From Hymenobacter edaphi (GTDB taxonomy: Bacteria > Bacteroidota > Bacteroidia > Cytophagales > Hymenobacteraceae), in the NCBI RefSeq assembly GCF_003258365.1, contig NZ_QHKM01000006.1, positions 62,001 through 126,000 of the forward strand: a DNA stretch of 64,000 nt, read 5' to 3'. Numbering within the stretch: position 1 is the stretch's first letter; the number at the start of each line of letters is the position of its first letter. Positions 31,074 through 39,542 of this stretch are shown here, in pieces. Under the pieces are notes generated by a model. The model was not told where the DNA came from, made no database searches, and saw nothing but the letters and a program-made list of their open reading frames with translations. The translations under genes were made by a program, and so were the position numbers.

Positions 31074-32858
31074 TTACGCTTCCTCGCTCTGCAGCTGCCG
31101 CTCGTAGAGGGCGCGGTACAGGCCCTCGGGCTCGGCCATCAGCGCCTCGTGGGTGCCGTGCTGCACGATGCGGCCGTCGTCGAGCACCAAGATGTGGTCG
31201 GCCAGCTTCACCGACGACACGCGGTGGGAGATGATGAGGCTGGTGCGGTTCAGCATGATGCGCTGCAGGCTGGCCAGGATGGCGTTTTCGGTCTTAGTGT
31301 CGACGGCCGAAAGCGAATCGTCCAAGATCAGGATGCTGGGCTCCTTGATGAGGGCCCGGGCAATGCTGACGCGCTGCTTCTGCCCGCCCGAGAGGGTGAT
31401 GCCCCGCTCGCCCACTTTCGTGTCGAAGCCCTCGGGGAAGCGCACGATGTTTTCGTACACGTCGGCGTCCTTGGCGGCCTGTTCGATCTGCTGCTGGGTG
31501 CTGTGGTCGAGGCCGAAGGCAATGTTGCGGCCGATGGTGTCGGAGAACAAAAACACGTCCTGGGGCACGTAGCCGATCTGGCTGCGCAAGGACGTGAGCG
31601 TGTAGTCGCGCACGTCCACGCCGTCGATGAGGATGCGGCCGCTCGACACGTCGTAGAGGCGGCAGAGCAGGTTGGCCACCGTCGTCTTGCCCGAGCCGGT
31701 GTTGCCGATGACGGCCAGCGTGTGGCCCGGCTGAATGCGGAACGACACGTCCTGCAGAGCCCGAATGCCGGTGTCGGGGTACACGAACGACACGTTCTCG
31801 AACACGATGTCGCCCTCGATGGGCCGCTCGACGTTGTTCAAGGAGACGATGTCGGTCTTCTGATCCAGGAACTCGTTGATGCGGGCCTGCGAGGCTTCGG
31901 CGCGCTGCACCAATGACGACGTCCAGCCCAGGGCCGTAACCGGCCAGGTGAGCAGGTTCACGTAAATCAGGAACTCGGCGATGGTGCCGGTGGTGATGGT
32001 GCCGCGGATAACTTCCTGCCCGCCAATCCAGACCGTGACGACCGTGCTGATGCCCGAAAGGAACATGATAAGCGGGAAGAACAGCGAGTTGACGAAGTTC
32101 AGGCTCAGCGACTTGCCGCGGTACTCATCGGAGGCGGCGGTGAAGTTGCGGTGCGAGTCCTCCTCGCGCACGAAGCTCTTGATGACGCGCACGCCCGAAA
32201 ACGCCTCCTGCACGAACGTCGTCATGCCCGCCAGCGCCTTCTGAATGTCGTCGGATTTCTTCTCAATCAGGCCGTTGACGTAGAAGATGCTCACGCTCAG
32301 GATGGGCAGTGGCAGCAGCGTGAGCAGCGTGAGCTTCACGTTGACAATCAGCATCAGGGGCACGATGAGCAGGAACAAAATGACCAGCTGCATGAAATAC
32401 ATGATGGCCGGCCCGATGTACATGCGCACCCGGCCCACGTCCTCCGAAATGCGCGACATCAGGTCGCCGGTGCTGTGGCGGCGGTAGAAGCTCAGCGGCA
32501 AGGACTGGTAGTGCTGGTAGATTTCGTTTTTCTGGTCGTTTTCGATGTGCCGGCTCATCACGATGAGCGTCTGGCGCATGAAGAACAGAAACACCCCGCG
32601 CAGCAAAGCCAGCAGGATGATGAGCGTGCCGTAGAGCACGATGTTGCGCCCGAACAGCGAGTACACTTCCTGCTGCGCCCGGGTGCCGGCGAAGAGGTGG
32701 TAGAGGGCAATGCCCTCCTGCACCAGGTCGAAGGCGTAGCGCACCACCTGGGCCGGAAAAATAGCCAGCAGGGTGCTCAGGGCCACGAACAGCACCCCGC
32801 CGAGGAAGTGCCACTTGTAGCGAATCAGGTACTTATCGGTAGCGCGGAGTGCTTTCAC
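31074..32858 (-). CDS. ABC exporter (MsbA/multidrug type)
   Basis: 594 residues: six transmembrane helices (about 15-320), Walker A GNTGSGKTT (about 385), signature LSGGQKQR (about 487), Walker B SILILDDSLSAVD (about 508) and the switch SHRVSS. The D in place of E after Walker B (LDDS) is a variation that can weaken ATP hydrolysis and is seen in some heterodimeric exporters. The start is a GTG at 32858. It stands divergent from leucine dehydrogenase and could pair with the exporter at 15295, but nothing in the sequence shows that. Confidence 0.88.
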   Translation of the reverse strand: MKALRATDKYLIRYKWHFLGGVLFVALSTLLAIFPAQVVRYAFDLVQEGIALYHLFAGTRAQQEVYSLFGRNIVLYGTLIILLALLRGVFLFFMRQTLIVMSRHIENDQKNEIYQHYQSLPLSFYRRHSTGDLMSRISEDVGRVRMYIGPAIMYFMQLVILFLLIVPLMLIVNVKLTLLTLLPLPILSVSIFYVNGLIEKKSDDIQKALAGMTTFVQEAFSGVRVIKSFVREEDSHRNFTAASDEYRGKSLSLNFVNSLFFPLIMFLSGISTVVTVWIGGQEVIRGTITTGTIAEFLIYVNLLTWPVTALGWTSSLVQRAEASQARINEFLDQKTDIVSLNNVERPIEGDIVFENVSFVYPDTGIRALQDVSFRIQPGHTLAVIGNTGSGKTTVANLLCRLYDVSSGRILIDGVDVRDYTLTSLRSQIGYVPQDVFLFSDTIGRNIAFGLDHSTQQQIEQAAKDADVYENIVRFPEGFDTKVGERGITLSGGQKQRVSIARALIKEPSILILDDSLSAVDTKTENAILASLQRIMLNRTSLIISHRVSSVKLADHILVLDDGRIVQHGTHEALMAEPEGLYRALYERQLQSEEA

Positions 32859-32976
32859 GAGAGGGCGGGAGAGGGGCCGGTAGCCGGGGAGCGGGCGGCG
32901 AAAAAATGGGGCAAGAAAGCGGACGGGCCACCTGCCTTACGAACGTTCGGGCTGGGCGTAGTCGGAAAAAACGGGC

Positions 32977-32984
32977 TACCTTTG
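32977..32984 (+). promoter_or_regulatory. -7 element towards leucine dehydrogenase
   Basis: TACCTTTG, exact consensus. It would give a leader of about 150 bases. No TTG at -33 spacing. Confidence 0.4.
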
Positions 32985-33006
32985 TAGCCGGTTTCGGAGC
33001 GGTGGC

Positions 33007-33014
33007 CAAAGGTA
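33007..33014 (-). promoter_or_regulatory. -7 element towards the ABC exporter
   Basis: Minus-strand TACCTTTG, only 22 bases from the plus-strand element. The two face away from each other with overlapping upstream halves. Confidence 0.4.
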
Positions 33015-33145
33015 CTGCGCAGCGGGAAGTCAGTAGTCTGCAAGCCGGCCATGACTCCCTTTTGTGCGGAAAAACGTAGGTAACCGAGTCGATAACCGAC
33101 CCGCCCCCCAATCATCCCTACCCATTCCCACAAATCATTTTCCCC

Positions 33146-34237
33146 ATGGTTGAGATTCAAGCCCTGCCCGAGACGAGCATTTTCGGTCAGATTGCTGACT
33201 ATCAGCACGAACAGGTCGTGTTCTGCCACGACCACGAAACCGGTCTGAAGGCCATCATCGGCATCCACAACACCGTGCTCGGGCCCGCCCTCGGCGGCAC
33301 GCGCATGTGGCACTACGCCTCGGAAGCCGAAGCCCTCAACGACGTGCTGCGCCTCTCGCGCGGCATGACCTACAAGGCCGCCATTTCGGGCCTCAACCTG
33401 GGCGGGGGCAAAGCCGTCATCATCGGCGACGCCAAAACCATCAAGACCGAAGCCCTGCTGCGCAAGTTCGGGCGCTTCGTGCAGAACCTCAACGGCAAGT
33501 ACATCACGGCCGAGGATGTGAACATGACCACCAAGGACATGGAGTACATCCGCATGGAAACCAAGCACGTAGCCGGCCTGCCCGAATCGATGGGCGGCTC
33601 GGGCGACCCGTCGCCGGTAACCGCGTACGGCACCTACATGGGCATGAAGGCCGCCGCCAAGAAGGCGTTCGGCTCGGATAGCCTCGCCGGCAAGCGCATT
33701 GCCGTGCAGGGCGTGGGCCACGTGGGCACCTACCTGCTGGAGCACCTCACCAAGGAGGGCGCCCACATCGTGCTGACTGACTACTACAAGGAGCGCGCCG
33801 AGGAAGCCGGGGCCAAGTTCGGCGCCAAAGTCGTCGGCCTCGACGACATCTACGACCAGGACGTGGACATCTACTCGCCCTGCGCGCTGGGGGCCACTAT
33901 CAACGACGACACCATCGACCGGCTGAAGTGCTCGGTGGTGGCGGGCTGCGCCAACAACCAGCTCAAGGACGAGAACGTGCACGGCCCGGCCCTGGTCGAC
34001 CGCGGCATCCTCTACGCCCCGGACTTCCTCATCAACGCCGGCGGCCTGATCAACGTCTACTCCGAAGTGACGGGCAGCAACCGCCAGGGCGCCCTCACCC
34101 AGACTGAAAAAATCTACGACTACACCCTCCAGGTTCTGGAGAAAGCCGCCGCCGAGGGCTTGCACCCGCAGCAGGCGGCCATCCGCCAGGCCGAGCAGCG
34201 CATCGCCGCTATCGGCCGGGTGAAATCGACTTACTAA
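33146..34237 (+). CDS. Leucine (Glu/Leu/Phe/Val) dehydrogenase
   Basis: 363 residues. The catalytic Lys is in GLNLGGGKAVIIGD (about 85-98) and the NAD site is IAVQGVGHVGTYLLEHL (about 188-204). The length and GPALGGTRMW block match leucine dehydrogenases, which reversibly deaminate branched-chain amino acids with NAD. It heads a colinear block with nusB and the IDH/yajC/coaE genes, as in other Bacteroidota. The gap to nusB is filled by a perfect 30-base inverted repeat. Confidence 0.9.
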   Translation: MVEIQALPETSIFGQIADYQHEQVVFCHDHETGLKAIIGIHNTVLGPALGGTRMWHYASEAEALNDVLRLSRGMTYKAAISGLNLGGGKAVIIGDAKTIKTEALLRKFGRFVQNLNGKYITAEDVNMTTKDMEYIRMETKHVAGLPESMGGSGDPSPVTAYGTYMGMKAAAKKAFGSDSLAGKRIAVQGVGHVGTYLLEHLTKEGAHIVLTDYYKERAEEAGAKFGAKVVGLDDIYDQDVDIYSPCALGATINDDTIDRLKCSVVAGCANNQLKDENVHGPALVDRGILYAPDFLINAGGLINVYSEVTGSNRQGALTQTEKIYDYTLQVLEKAAAEGLHPQQAAIRQAEQRIAAIGRVKSTY

Positions 34238-34240
34238 AGC

Positions 34241-34327
34241 GGTGAGATGGTGAGATGGTGAAATGGTGAGTTTGATGTTCAGGAACTCAGAACGACACTC
34301 ACCATTTCACCATCTCACCATCTCACC
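34241..34327. repeat. Perfect 30-base inverted repeat of TGA-rich words
   Basis: The left arm 34241-34270 consists of four GGTGA(g/a)AT-type words. The right arm 34298-34327 is the exact complement. The loop is 27 bases. The repeat sits 3 bases after the leucine-dehydrogenase stop codon and 14 bases before the nusB start. Confidence 0.85.
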
Positions 34328-34341
34328 ATTTCCAAAAAAGA

Positions 34342-35532
34342 ATGCTCAACCGCCGTACGCTTCGCATCAAAGTCATGCAGGCCCTTTACGCCTACGACCA
34401 GGCCGTGTCGTCTGACTACCTCTTGGCCCTGGACCGCATTGGCGAAGCTTTTCAGCCTGACCTCAACTCCATGGTTCCCCAGGACCGTCGCCTGCTGCAG
34501 GGCCAGCAGAAGATGGCCGAAGTGGGTTTCCGCGAGTGGCACAAGGCCGGCGGTACGCAGGCCCCCGAAGAGCTGGACAACAAGGAAGTAAATGATGCCG
34601 TGAAGGACGCCATCAATTACTACCAGAAGCAGGTGCAGAAGGAAACCACCTTCTACCTGGGCCAGATGCTGCAGGCCACCGAGAGCATCCACGACCAGTA
34701 CCTGCACCTGCTCAACCTGCCCGCCGCCCTGCGGCAGGTGCTGGAAGAGGAGCGGCAGCGCGAAGCCCGCCGCTTCACGCCCAACAAGGACCAGGTGGCC
34801 GATACCACCAAGCTGGAGCAGAACCCGGTGGCGCTGAAGATCGAAGCCAACAAGCAGCTGCAGGAGCAAACCATCCGCCGTACCCTGCAGTGGGGCGGCG
34901 AAGACGAGATGGAAGCCCTGCGCAGCGCCTGGCGCAACGAGATGCGCACCGACGCGGAGCTGCTGAGCTACCTCGCGGCCCCGGCCGGCGACTACGCGGC
35001 CGATCAGGAAATCCTCAAGCACATCTACAAAACCTACGTCTTCAAGGGCGAAGCCATTCCCAACCTGCTGGAGGCCCAGGACCTGAACTGGGAGGAAAAC
35101 CGCAGCATCGTCAAGAACCTGGTGGTGAAGACGCTGAAGATGCTGGAAGAGGGCACCGACGAAAACCTGGAGCTGCTCAGCCTCTCGGCCAACTGGAAGG
35201 AAGACAAGGAGTTTGCCGAAACGCTCTACAAACAAACCCTGGCCGATGACGCCCGCTCCGAGCAGCTTATCGGCGGGGCCGTGCAGAACTGGGACGTGGA
35301 GCGCGTGGCCCTGCTCGACAAGATCATCCTGAAGATGGCCCTCTGCGAGATGCAGCTGTTCCGCAGCATTCCGGTGAAGGTGACCATCAACGAGTACATC
35401 GAAATCAGCAAGCTCTACAGCACGCCCAAAAGCAAGCAGTTCGTCAACGGCATCCTCGACAAGCTGGCCCAGGACCTGCAGGCCAGCGGCGCCATCCGCA
35501 AGTCGGGCCGCGGCTTGCTGGACAACCAGTAA
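34342..35532 (+). CDS. nusB: Transcription antitermination protein NusB (long Bacteroidota form)
   Basis: 396 residues. The C-terminal half (about 270-385, with WDVERVALLDKIILKMALCE and IPVKVTINEYIEISKLY) is the NusB fold that binds boxA RNA with S10 (NusE) and supports rRNA antitermination. The N-terminus LNRRTLRIKVMQALYAYDQA also belongs to it, and a charged helical insertion (about 60-230) separates the parts. This long form is normal in Bacteroidota; E. coli NusB is about 139 residues. Confidence 0.9.
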   Translation: MLNRRTLRIKVMQALYAYDQAVSSDYLLALDRIGEAFQPDLNSMVPQDRRLLQGQQKMAEVGFREWHKAGGTQAPEELDNKEVNDAVKDAINYYQKQVQKETTFYLGQMLQATESIHDQYLHLLNLPAALRQVLEEERQREARRFTPNKDQVADTTKLEQNPVALKIEANKQLQEQTIRRTLQWGGEDEMEALRSAWRNEMRTDAELLSYLAAPAGDYAADQEILKHIYKTYVFKGEAIPNLLEAQDLNWEENRSIVKNLVVKTLKMLEEGTDENLELLSLSANWKEDKEFAETLYKQTLADDARSEQLIGGAVQNWDVERVALLDKIILKMALCEMQLFRSIPVKVTINEYIEISKLYSTPKSKQFVNGILDKLAQDLQASGAIRKSGRGLLDNQ

Positions 35533-35567
35533 GCCCGGGCGGGCAAGGCCGGCCGGGCGCTTATAAA

Positions 35568-35680
35568 AGAACGTCATTCCGAGCGAAGCCGAGGAATCTC
35601 GCTGGATAGTAATCTTCTAGTTTGGGCTACTATCTGGCATCAGCCCGCGAGATGTCTCGACAAGCTCGACATGACGTTCT
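35568..35680. repeat. CGTCAT-ended palindromic element (copy 1)
   Basis: About 113 bases, starting AGAACGTCATTCCGAGC and ending GCTCGACATGACGTTCT. The inner part contains GATAGTAATC...GGGCTACTATC. It stands after nusB with no coding capacity. Two further copies are at 37251 and 54611. Confidence 0.7.
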
Positions 35681-35797
35681 GGTGGCTTGGCAGTCTGATA
35701 AAGCTCACGCTTAAAACCCCCGGCCCGCGGCTACCGTTGAGCGCGTAGGTTTCTTACCTTGCCCGCGCATTCCATTCCTCCCTTTTCGCTCCGCCCC

Positions 35798-36112
35798 ATG
35801 GCCAGCAAAACCACTACCGGCATCGTGTGCTTCACGACCGGCGCCCTCGCCGGGGCCGCCGTTGCCCTCCTGTTCGCCCCCGAAAAAGGCCGCGAAACCC
35901 GCAGCTGGCTGAGCTATCAGCTGGAGCGCACCCGCGAAATCCTGGCCGACCTGACGGAAAGCCTCGTGACCAGCCGTACGGAGGAAGGCCCCTCCTCGGC
36001 CCGCGCCGAGGGCCAGCGCGTCATCCGCGACGCCAAGGACAAGGCCGAGCAGCTGCTCGGCGACGTGGACCAGCTCATCAACCAGATCAACTCGCGCCGG
36101 ACGGCGCTGTAA
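35798..36112 (+). CDS. YtxH domain protein
   Basis: 104 residues with one N-terminal Gly/Ala-rich membrane segment (GIVCFTTGALAGAAVALLFA) followed directly by APEKGRETR, the hallmark of YtxH proteins, and a helical acidic/basic tail suited to a coiled coil. Such proteins are associated with envelope stress in Firmicutes and Bacteroidota; the role is unclear. The ATG at 35798 matches the family start. Confidence 0.8.
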   Translation: MASKTTTGIVCFTTGALAGAAVALLFAPEKGRETRSWLSYQLERTREILADLTESLVTSRTEEGPSSARAEGQRVIRDAKDKAEQLLGDVDQLINQINSRRTAL

Positions 36113-36118
36113 GCTTTC

Positions 36119-36200
36119 AATGAGTGAATGAGCGAATGAGTGATTGAGTGGAACAGGCAGCCCCAGGCCTCACTCAATCACTCATTCGCTCATTCACTCG
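36119..36200. repeat. TGAATGAG word inverted repeat
   Basis: Left arm 36122-36150 and right arm 36171-36199 are perfectly complementary over 29 bases. The left arm is made of GAGTGAAT/GAGCGAAT/GAGTGATT words. The loop is 20 bases. It lies between the YtxH stop and the IDH start at 36220. Confidence 0.85.
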
Positions 36201-36219
36201 TTTATTCATTCTCCTCGTC

Positions 36220-37221
36220 ATGCATACCATCACCCTCATCCCCGGCGACGGCATCGGCCCCGAAATCACCCGCGCCGTGCAGGACATCTTCGCCGCCGCT
36301 CAAGTCCCCGTGCAGTGGGAAGAGCAGAACGCCGGTCAGACCACCTTCGACCAGTCGGGCGAGCTGCTGCCCCAGGCCCTGTTCGACTCGCTGGAAAAGA
36401 ACCGTGTAGCCCTGAAAGGCCCCATCACCACGCCGGTGGGTAAGGGCTTCCGCTCCATCAACGTGAGCCTGCGCCAGAAGTACGACCTGTACCAGAACCT
36501 GCGCCCGGCCAAGACCACGGAAGGCATTTCGTCGCGCTACTCGGGCGTCGACATCGTGCTGTTCCGCGAAAACACCGAGGGCCTGTACGCCGGCCTGGAG
36601 CTGTGGGACGAGCACCACGGCATCGGCGACTCCATTGCCCGCGTGTCGGTGGCCGGGGCGCGCAAGATCTGCCGCGCCGCCTTCGCCTACGCCGCCAAGC
36701 ACGGCCGCAAGAAGGTGACGCTGGCCCACAAGGCCAACATCCTGAAGGTGCCCGGCAAGATTATGCTCGACGCCGCCGCTGAGGCCGCCCGCGAGTTTCC
36801 GCAGGTGCAGTACGAGGACAAGATCATCGACAACATGTGCATGCAGCTGGTAACCAAGCCGGAGCAGTTCGACGTGATTGTGACGACTAACCTGTTCGGC
36901 GACATCCTCTCGGACCTGTGCGCCGGTCTGGTAGGCGGCCTGGGCGTGGTGTCGGGCGCCAACATCGGCGACGACATGGCCATCTTCGAAGCCGTACACG
37001 GCTCGGCCCCGGACATTGCCGGCCGCGGCATTGCCAACCCCACGGCCCTGCTGCGCTCGGCCCTGCTGATGCTGGAGCACCTGGGCGAAAAGGAGGCGGC
37101 CACCCGCATCGAAGACGCGCTGAACGAGACACTGCGCCACAAGGAGCAGTGCACCGGCGACCTGGGCGGCCAGGCCAGCACCCAGCAGTTTGCCCAGAAC
37201 GTGATTAACAACCTGAAGTAA
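36220..37221 (+). CDS. NAD-dependent isocitrate dehydrogenase (isopropylmalate/isocitrate DH family)
   Basis: 333 residues. The substrate-binding helix region [15 protein letters not shown] and [10 protein letters not shown] with the AHKANILK and [12 protein letters not shown] blocks place it in the beta-decarboxylating dehydrogenase family. The ENTEGLYAG motif and the serine/asparagine pattern of [10 protein letters not shown] suit the short NAD-type isocitrate dehydrogenase rather than LeuB. It converts isocitrate to 2-oxoglutarate in the TCA cycle. No leuCD genes are near. The ATG at 36220 is directly after the inverted repeat. Confidence 0.85.
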   Translation: MHTITLIPGDGIGPEITRAVQDIFAAAQVPVQWEEQNAGQTTFDQSGELLPQALFDSLEKNRVALKGPITTPVGKGFRSINVSLRQKYDLYQNLRPAKTTEGISSRYSGVDIVLFRENTEGLYAGLELWDEHHGIGDSIARVSVAGARKICRAAFAYAAKHGRKKVTLAHKANILKVPGKIMLDAAAEAAREFPQVQYEDKIIDNMCMQLVTKPEQFDVIVTTNLFGDILSDLCAGLVGGLGVVSGANIGDDMAIFEAVHGSAPDIAGRGIANPTALLRSALLMLEHLGEKEAATRIEDALNETLRHKEQCTGDLGGQASTQQFAQNVINNLK

Positions 37222-37250
37222 GCGGCGGACTTAACGCCTGCTTGTTCCGG

Positions 37251-37352
37251 CCGTCATGCTGAGCTGGCCGAAGCATCTCTACTGCTGGTGTCGGGTAGTA
37301 ATTTCTATCCGGCGAAGCGGTGGGGAGGCTTCAGCCAGCTCAGCATGACGTT
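37251..37352. repeat. CGTCAT-ended palindromic element (copy 2)
   Basis: About 100 bases with ends CCGTCATGCTGAGCTGG and CAGCTCAGCATGACG. The inside contains GGGTAGTAATTTCTATCCGG. It lies between IDH and DUF1573. Confidence 0.75.
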
Positions 37353-37387
37353 CTTTTTGACCGGCATGCAAGTACTGCTCATTGCCG

Positions 37388-37395
37388 TATCTTTG
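37388..37395 (+). promoter_or_regulatory. -7 element of the DUF1573 gene
   Basis: TATCTTTG (exact TAnnTTTG) 60 bases before the ATG, just beyond the palindromic element. No -33 at standard spacing. Confidence 0.4.
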
Positions 37396-37454
37396 GCCTT
37401 GAACGCCCGCGGCGTCGCCCCGACCCGCGGCGCCGTTTTCACTTAGCTCATTCC

Positions 37455-37976
37455 ATGAAACGCACTTTGTTCTCCGCCCTGCTGGCCGCCGGCCTGCTCA
37501 CGATGGGCGCCTGCAACCAGCAGAAAACCGAAGTCGGCGAGGCCGGCATGAACCAGGCCGCCACCCAGGCGGCCGACGCGGCCAACCCCACCGTGGACAA
37601 CCCCAATGTGGCGGCCGAAACCGCCGCTCCGAACCCCGACGCGCCGGTGCTGACCTTCAGCGAATCGGAGTTTGACTTCGGCTCGATTCAGCAAGGCGAG
37701 GTGGTAAAGCACACTTTCGAATTCACCAACACCGGCAAGACCCCGCTGCTCATCGACAACGCCCAGGCGTCGTGCGGGTGCACCGTGCCGCAGTGGCCCA
37801 AAGACCCGGTAGCGCCCGGCGCCAAAGGCAAAATTGACGTGCAGTTCGACTCGCACGGCAAGGCGGGCGTGCAGAACAAGACCGTGACCGTGACGGCCAA
37901 TACCCAGCCCAGCACCACGGTGGTGACCATCAAAGGCACCGTGCTCGACGGCGCAGCCGGCCCGGTACGCCAGTAA
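37455..37976 (+). CDS. DUF1573 lipoprotein
   Basis: 173 residues with lipobox MGAC (Cys19) and one DUF1573 beta-sandwich (about 68-165; EFDFGSIQQGEVVKHTFEF and ASCGCTVPQWP). Such domains resemble MSP/ASH folds and occur in many secreted Bacteroidota proteins. Location: inner leaflet of the outer membrane, or exported. It precedes yajC in the conserved block. Function unknown. Confidence 0.85.
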   Translation: MKRTLFSALLAAGLLTMGACNQQKTEVGEAGMNQAATQAADAANPTVDNPNVAAETAAPNPDAPVLTFSESEFDFGSIQQGEVVKHTFEFTNTGKTPLLIDNAQASCGCTVPQWPKDPVAPGAKGKIDVQFDSHGKAGVQNKTVTVTANTQPSTTVVTIKGTVLDGAAGPVRQ

Positions 37977-37983
37977 TTCCGGT

Positions 37984-38060
37984 TTGTGAGTTAATGAGTT
38001 AGGGAGTTTGTGAGTAACATCACCGACTTTCTAACTCATTGCTTTTTACCCTCCTAAACT
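37984..38060. repeat. Imperfect inverted repeat of TGAGTT words
   Basis: AATGAGTTAG (37993-38002) and CTAACTCATT (38031-38040) pair perfectly; the flanking words GAGTTTGTGAG and CTAAACTCAGCTCA extend the stem loosely. Same position (stop to start) as the other TGA-word repeats. Confidence 0.5.
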
Positions 38061-38066
38061 CAGCTC

Positions 38067-38387
38067 ATGCTCCTTTCTCTTCTCCTGCAAGTCCCGACGG
38101 GCTCGAACAGCCCCCTGCAGTACGCGTTTCCGCTGCTGCTGCTGGGCGTCTTTTACTTCTTCATGATCCGGCCGCAGCAGAAGCGCTCGGCCGAGGCCAA
38201 GAAGCTGCGCGAAAACCTGAGCAAAGGCAGCCAGGTGGTGACCATCGGCGGGCTGCACGGCCGGGTGGTGGAGCTGAGCGACGAGAAAGTGACGCTGGAA
38301 GTCGACAAGGGCACGCGCCTGACCTTCGACCGCACGGCCATTGCCCGGCAGCTCGGCGGGGGCAAGACGGCCGAACCGGCCGCCTAA
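38067..38387 (+). CDS. yajC: Preprotein translocase subunit YajC
   Basis: 106 residues: one N-terminal transmembrane helix (LQYAFPLLLLGVFYFFMIRP), the signature RPQQKRSAEAKK, and the beta-rich C-terminal VVTIGGLHGRVVELSDEKV. It associates with SecDF of the Sec system in the inner membrane. It is followed by ybbR and coaE, the standard order in Bacteroidota. Confidence 0.95.
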   Translation: MLLSLLLQVPTGSNSPLQYAFPLLLLGVFYFFMIRPQQKRSAEAKKLRENLSKGSQVVTIGGLHGRVVELSDEKVTLEVDKGTRLTFDRTAIARQLGGGKTAEPAA

Positions 38388-38423
38388 GTCCTTATATTAG
38401 TGCTTTCTTCCCACTAGAAAGCC

Positions 38424-39404
38424 ATGCCCCTGCAAGCCGCCCGTTCCCTGGCCCACTGGTTTATCCGGCCGCTGTCGGAGCCGGAGCGCAGCTTCTGGCG
38501 GGTGGTAACCTCGTGCTTTCTGGCGGCCGTGATTCTGTGGCTGCTCAACGCGCTCAACAAAACCTACACCACCCGCATCAGCTACCCGCTGCAGTGGCAC
38601 TACGACGAGGCGCGCTTTATCCCGGTGCGGCCGCTGCCCACGCTGGTGGACGTGCAGGTGACGGGCCGCGGCTGGAAGCTGCTGCGCAACACCCTGGGCC
38701 TGGACATCCGGCCGGCCGAGGTAATCGTGCGGCGGCCGCTGGGCAGCGGCGCCATTGCCGGCAGCACGCTGCGCCCGGGCCTGATCGGGGCCATGGAAAG
38801 CCTGCAGCTCAACGCGGTGCTCACCGACACGGTTTACTTTGAGTTCGACCAGCTGGTGACGCGGCAGCTGCCGCTACGCCTGAGCCCGGCGGCCGATGGC
38901 GCGGCCCTGCCCTACGCGGCGCGCTTCGAGCCGGCGACGGTGACGTTTCGCGGGCCGGCCACCACCCTCAACGCCCTGCCTAACTACTACCAGGTGCACC
39001 TGCCCAAAGCCCCGGCCGGCCGCTCCGACGGCACCATCATCGTGCCCATCGGCGGGCCGGCGCTGGTGGAAACCGACGTGCAGCAGGTGCAGGTGAAGCT
39101 GCAGCCGCGGGCCGTGCGCACCCGCAAGGTGCTGGTGACCCCGACGCTGCACAACGCCCCGGCCGACTCGGCCCTGCGCCTGCAGCCCGCGCAGGTGAGC
39201 GTGACTCTGGAGTATTTTCCCGAAGACTCGGCCCGGCTCAACCTGGAGCAGGTGCAGGTGTTTGCCGATTACCGGCAGCTGCGCCGCCAGGATTCCACCG
39301 TGCAGCTGCTGTTTCGGCCGCTGCCCTACACCGTGCGCGGAGCCCGCATCGGCGGCGCCCCCACGGCCCGCGTGCTGCCGGCCGCGGCCCGCGCCGCGGA
39401 CTAA
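38424..39404 (+). CDS. YbbR-like domain protein
   Basis: 326 residues. One N-terminal transmembrane helix (VVTSCFLAAVILWLLNAL) and several YbbR repeats (about 50-320), recognised by the strand pattern YPLQWHYDE, VDVQVTGRGWKLL and VTLEYFPEDS. YbbR proteins regulate the di-adenylate cyclase DacA in Firmicutes; the Bacteroidota homologue sits between yajC and coaE and its role is unproven. It starts 36 bases after yajC. Confidence 0.8.
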   Translation: MPLQAARSLAHWFIRPLSEPERSFWRVVTSCFLAAVILWLLNALNKTYTTRISYPLQWHYDEARFIPVRPLPTLVDVQVTGRGWKLLRNTLGLDIRPAEVIVRRPLGSGAIAGSTLRPGLIGAMESLQLNAVLTDTVYFEFDQLVTRQLPLRLSPAADGAALPYAARFEPATVTFRGPATTLNALPNYYQVHLPKAPAGRSDGTIIVPIGGPALVETDVQQVQVKLQPRAVRTRKVLVTPTLHNAPADSALRLQPAQVSVTLEYFPEDSARLNLEQVQVFADYRQLRRQDSTVQLLFRPLPYTVRGARIGGAPTARVLPAAARAAD

Positions 39405-39505
39405 ACGCCCTGCGCCGGGCGTGGCCAACGGCTCCGTAGTGCCCGCCGGTCCGAGGTGGTTGTGCCCGTTTGTTGCTGTTGCCGCAACGTATTGTTTTGC
39501 GCGAC

Positions 39506-39522
39506 GCGAACGGAAAGTTCGC
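39506..39522. repeat. GCGAAC-GGAAA-GTTCGC hairpin
   Basis: 6-base stem with a GGAAA loop before coaE. A near-identical word is at 56675-56696. Confidence 0.4.
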
Positions 39523-39542
39523 GCCACAACTGACTTCCAGCT

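Noticed and set aside
35754-35761. TACCTTGC before the YtxH gene as promoter
   Set aside because: Upstream TTG is only 15 bases away and the box lacks one T; not strong enough to list.
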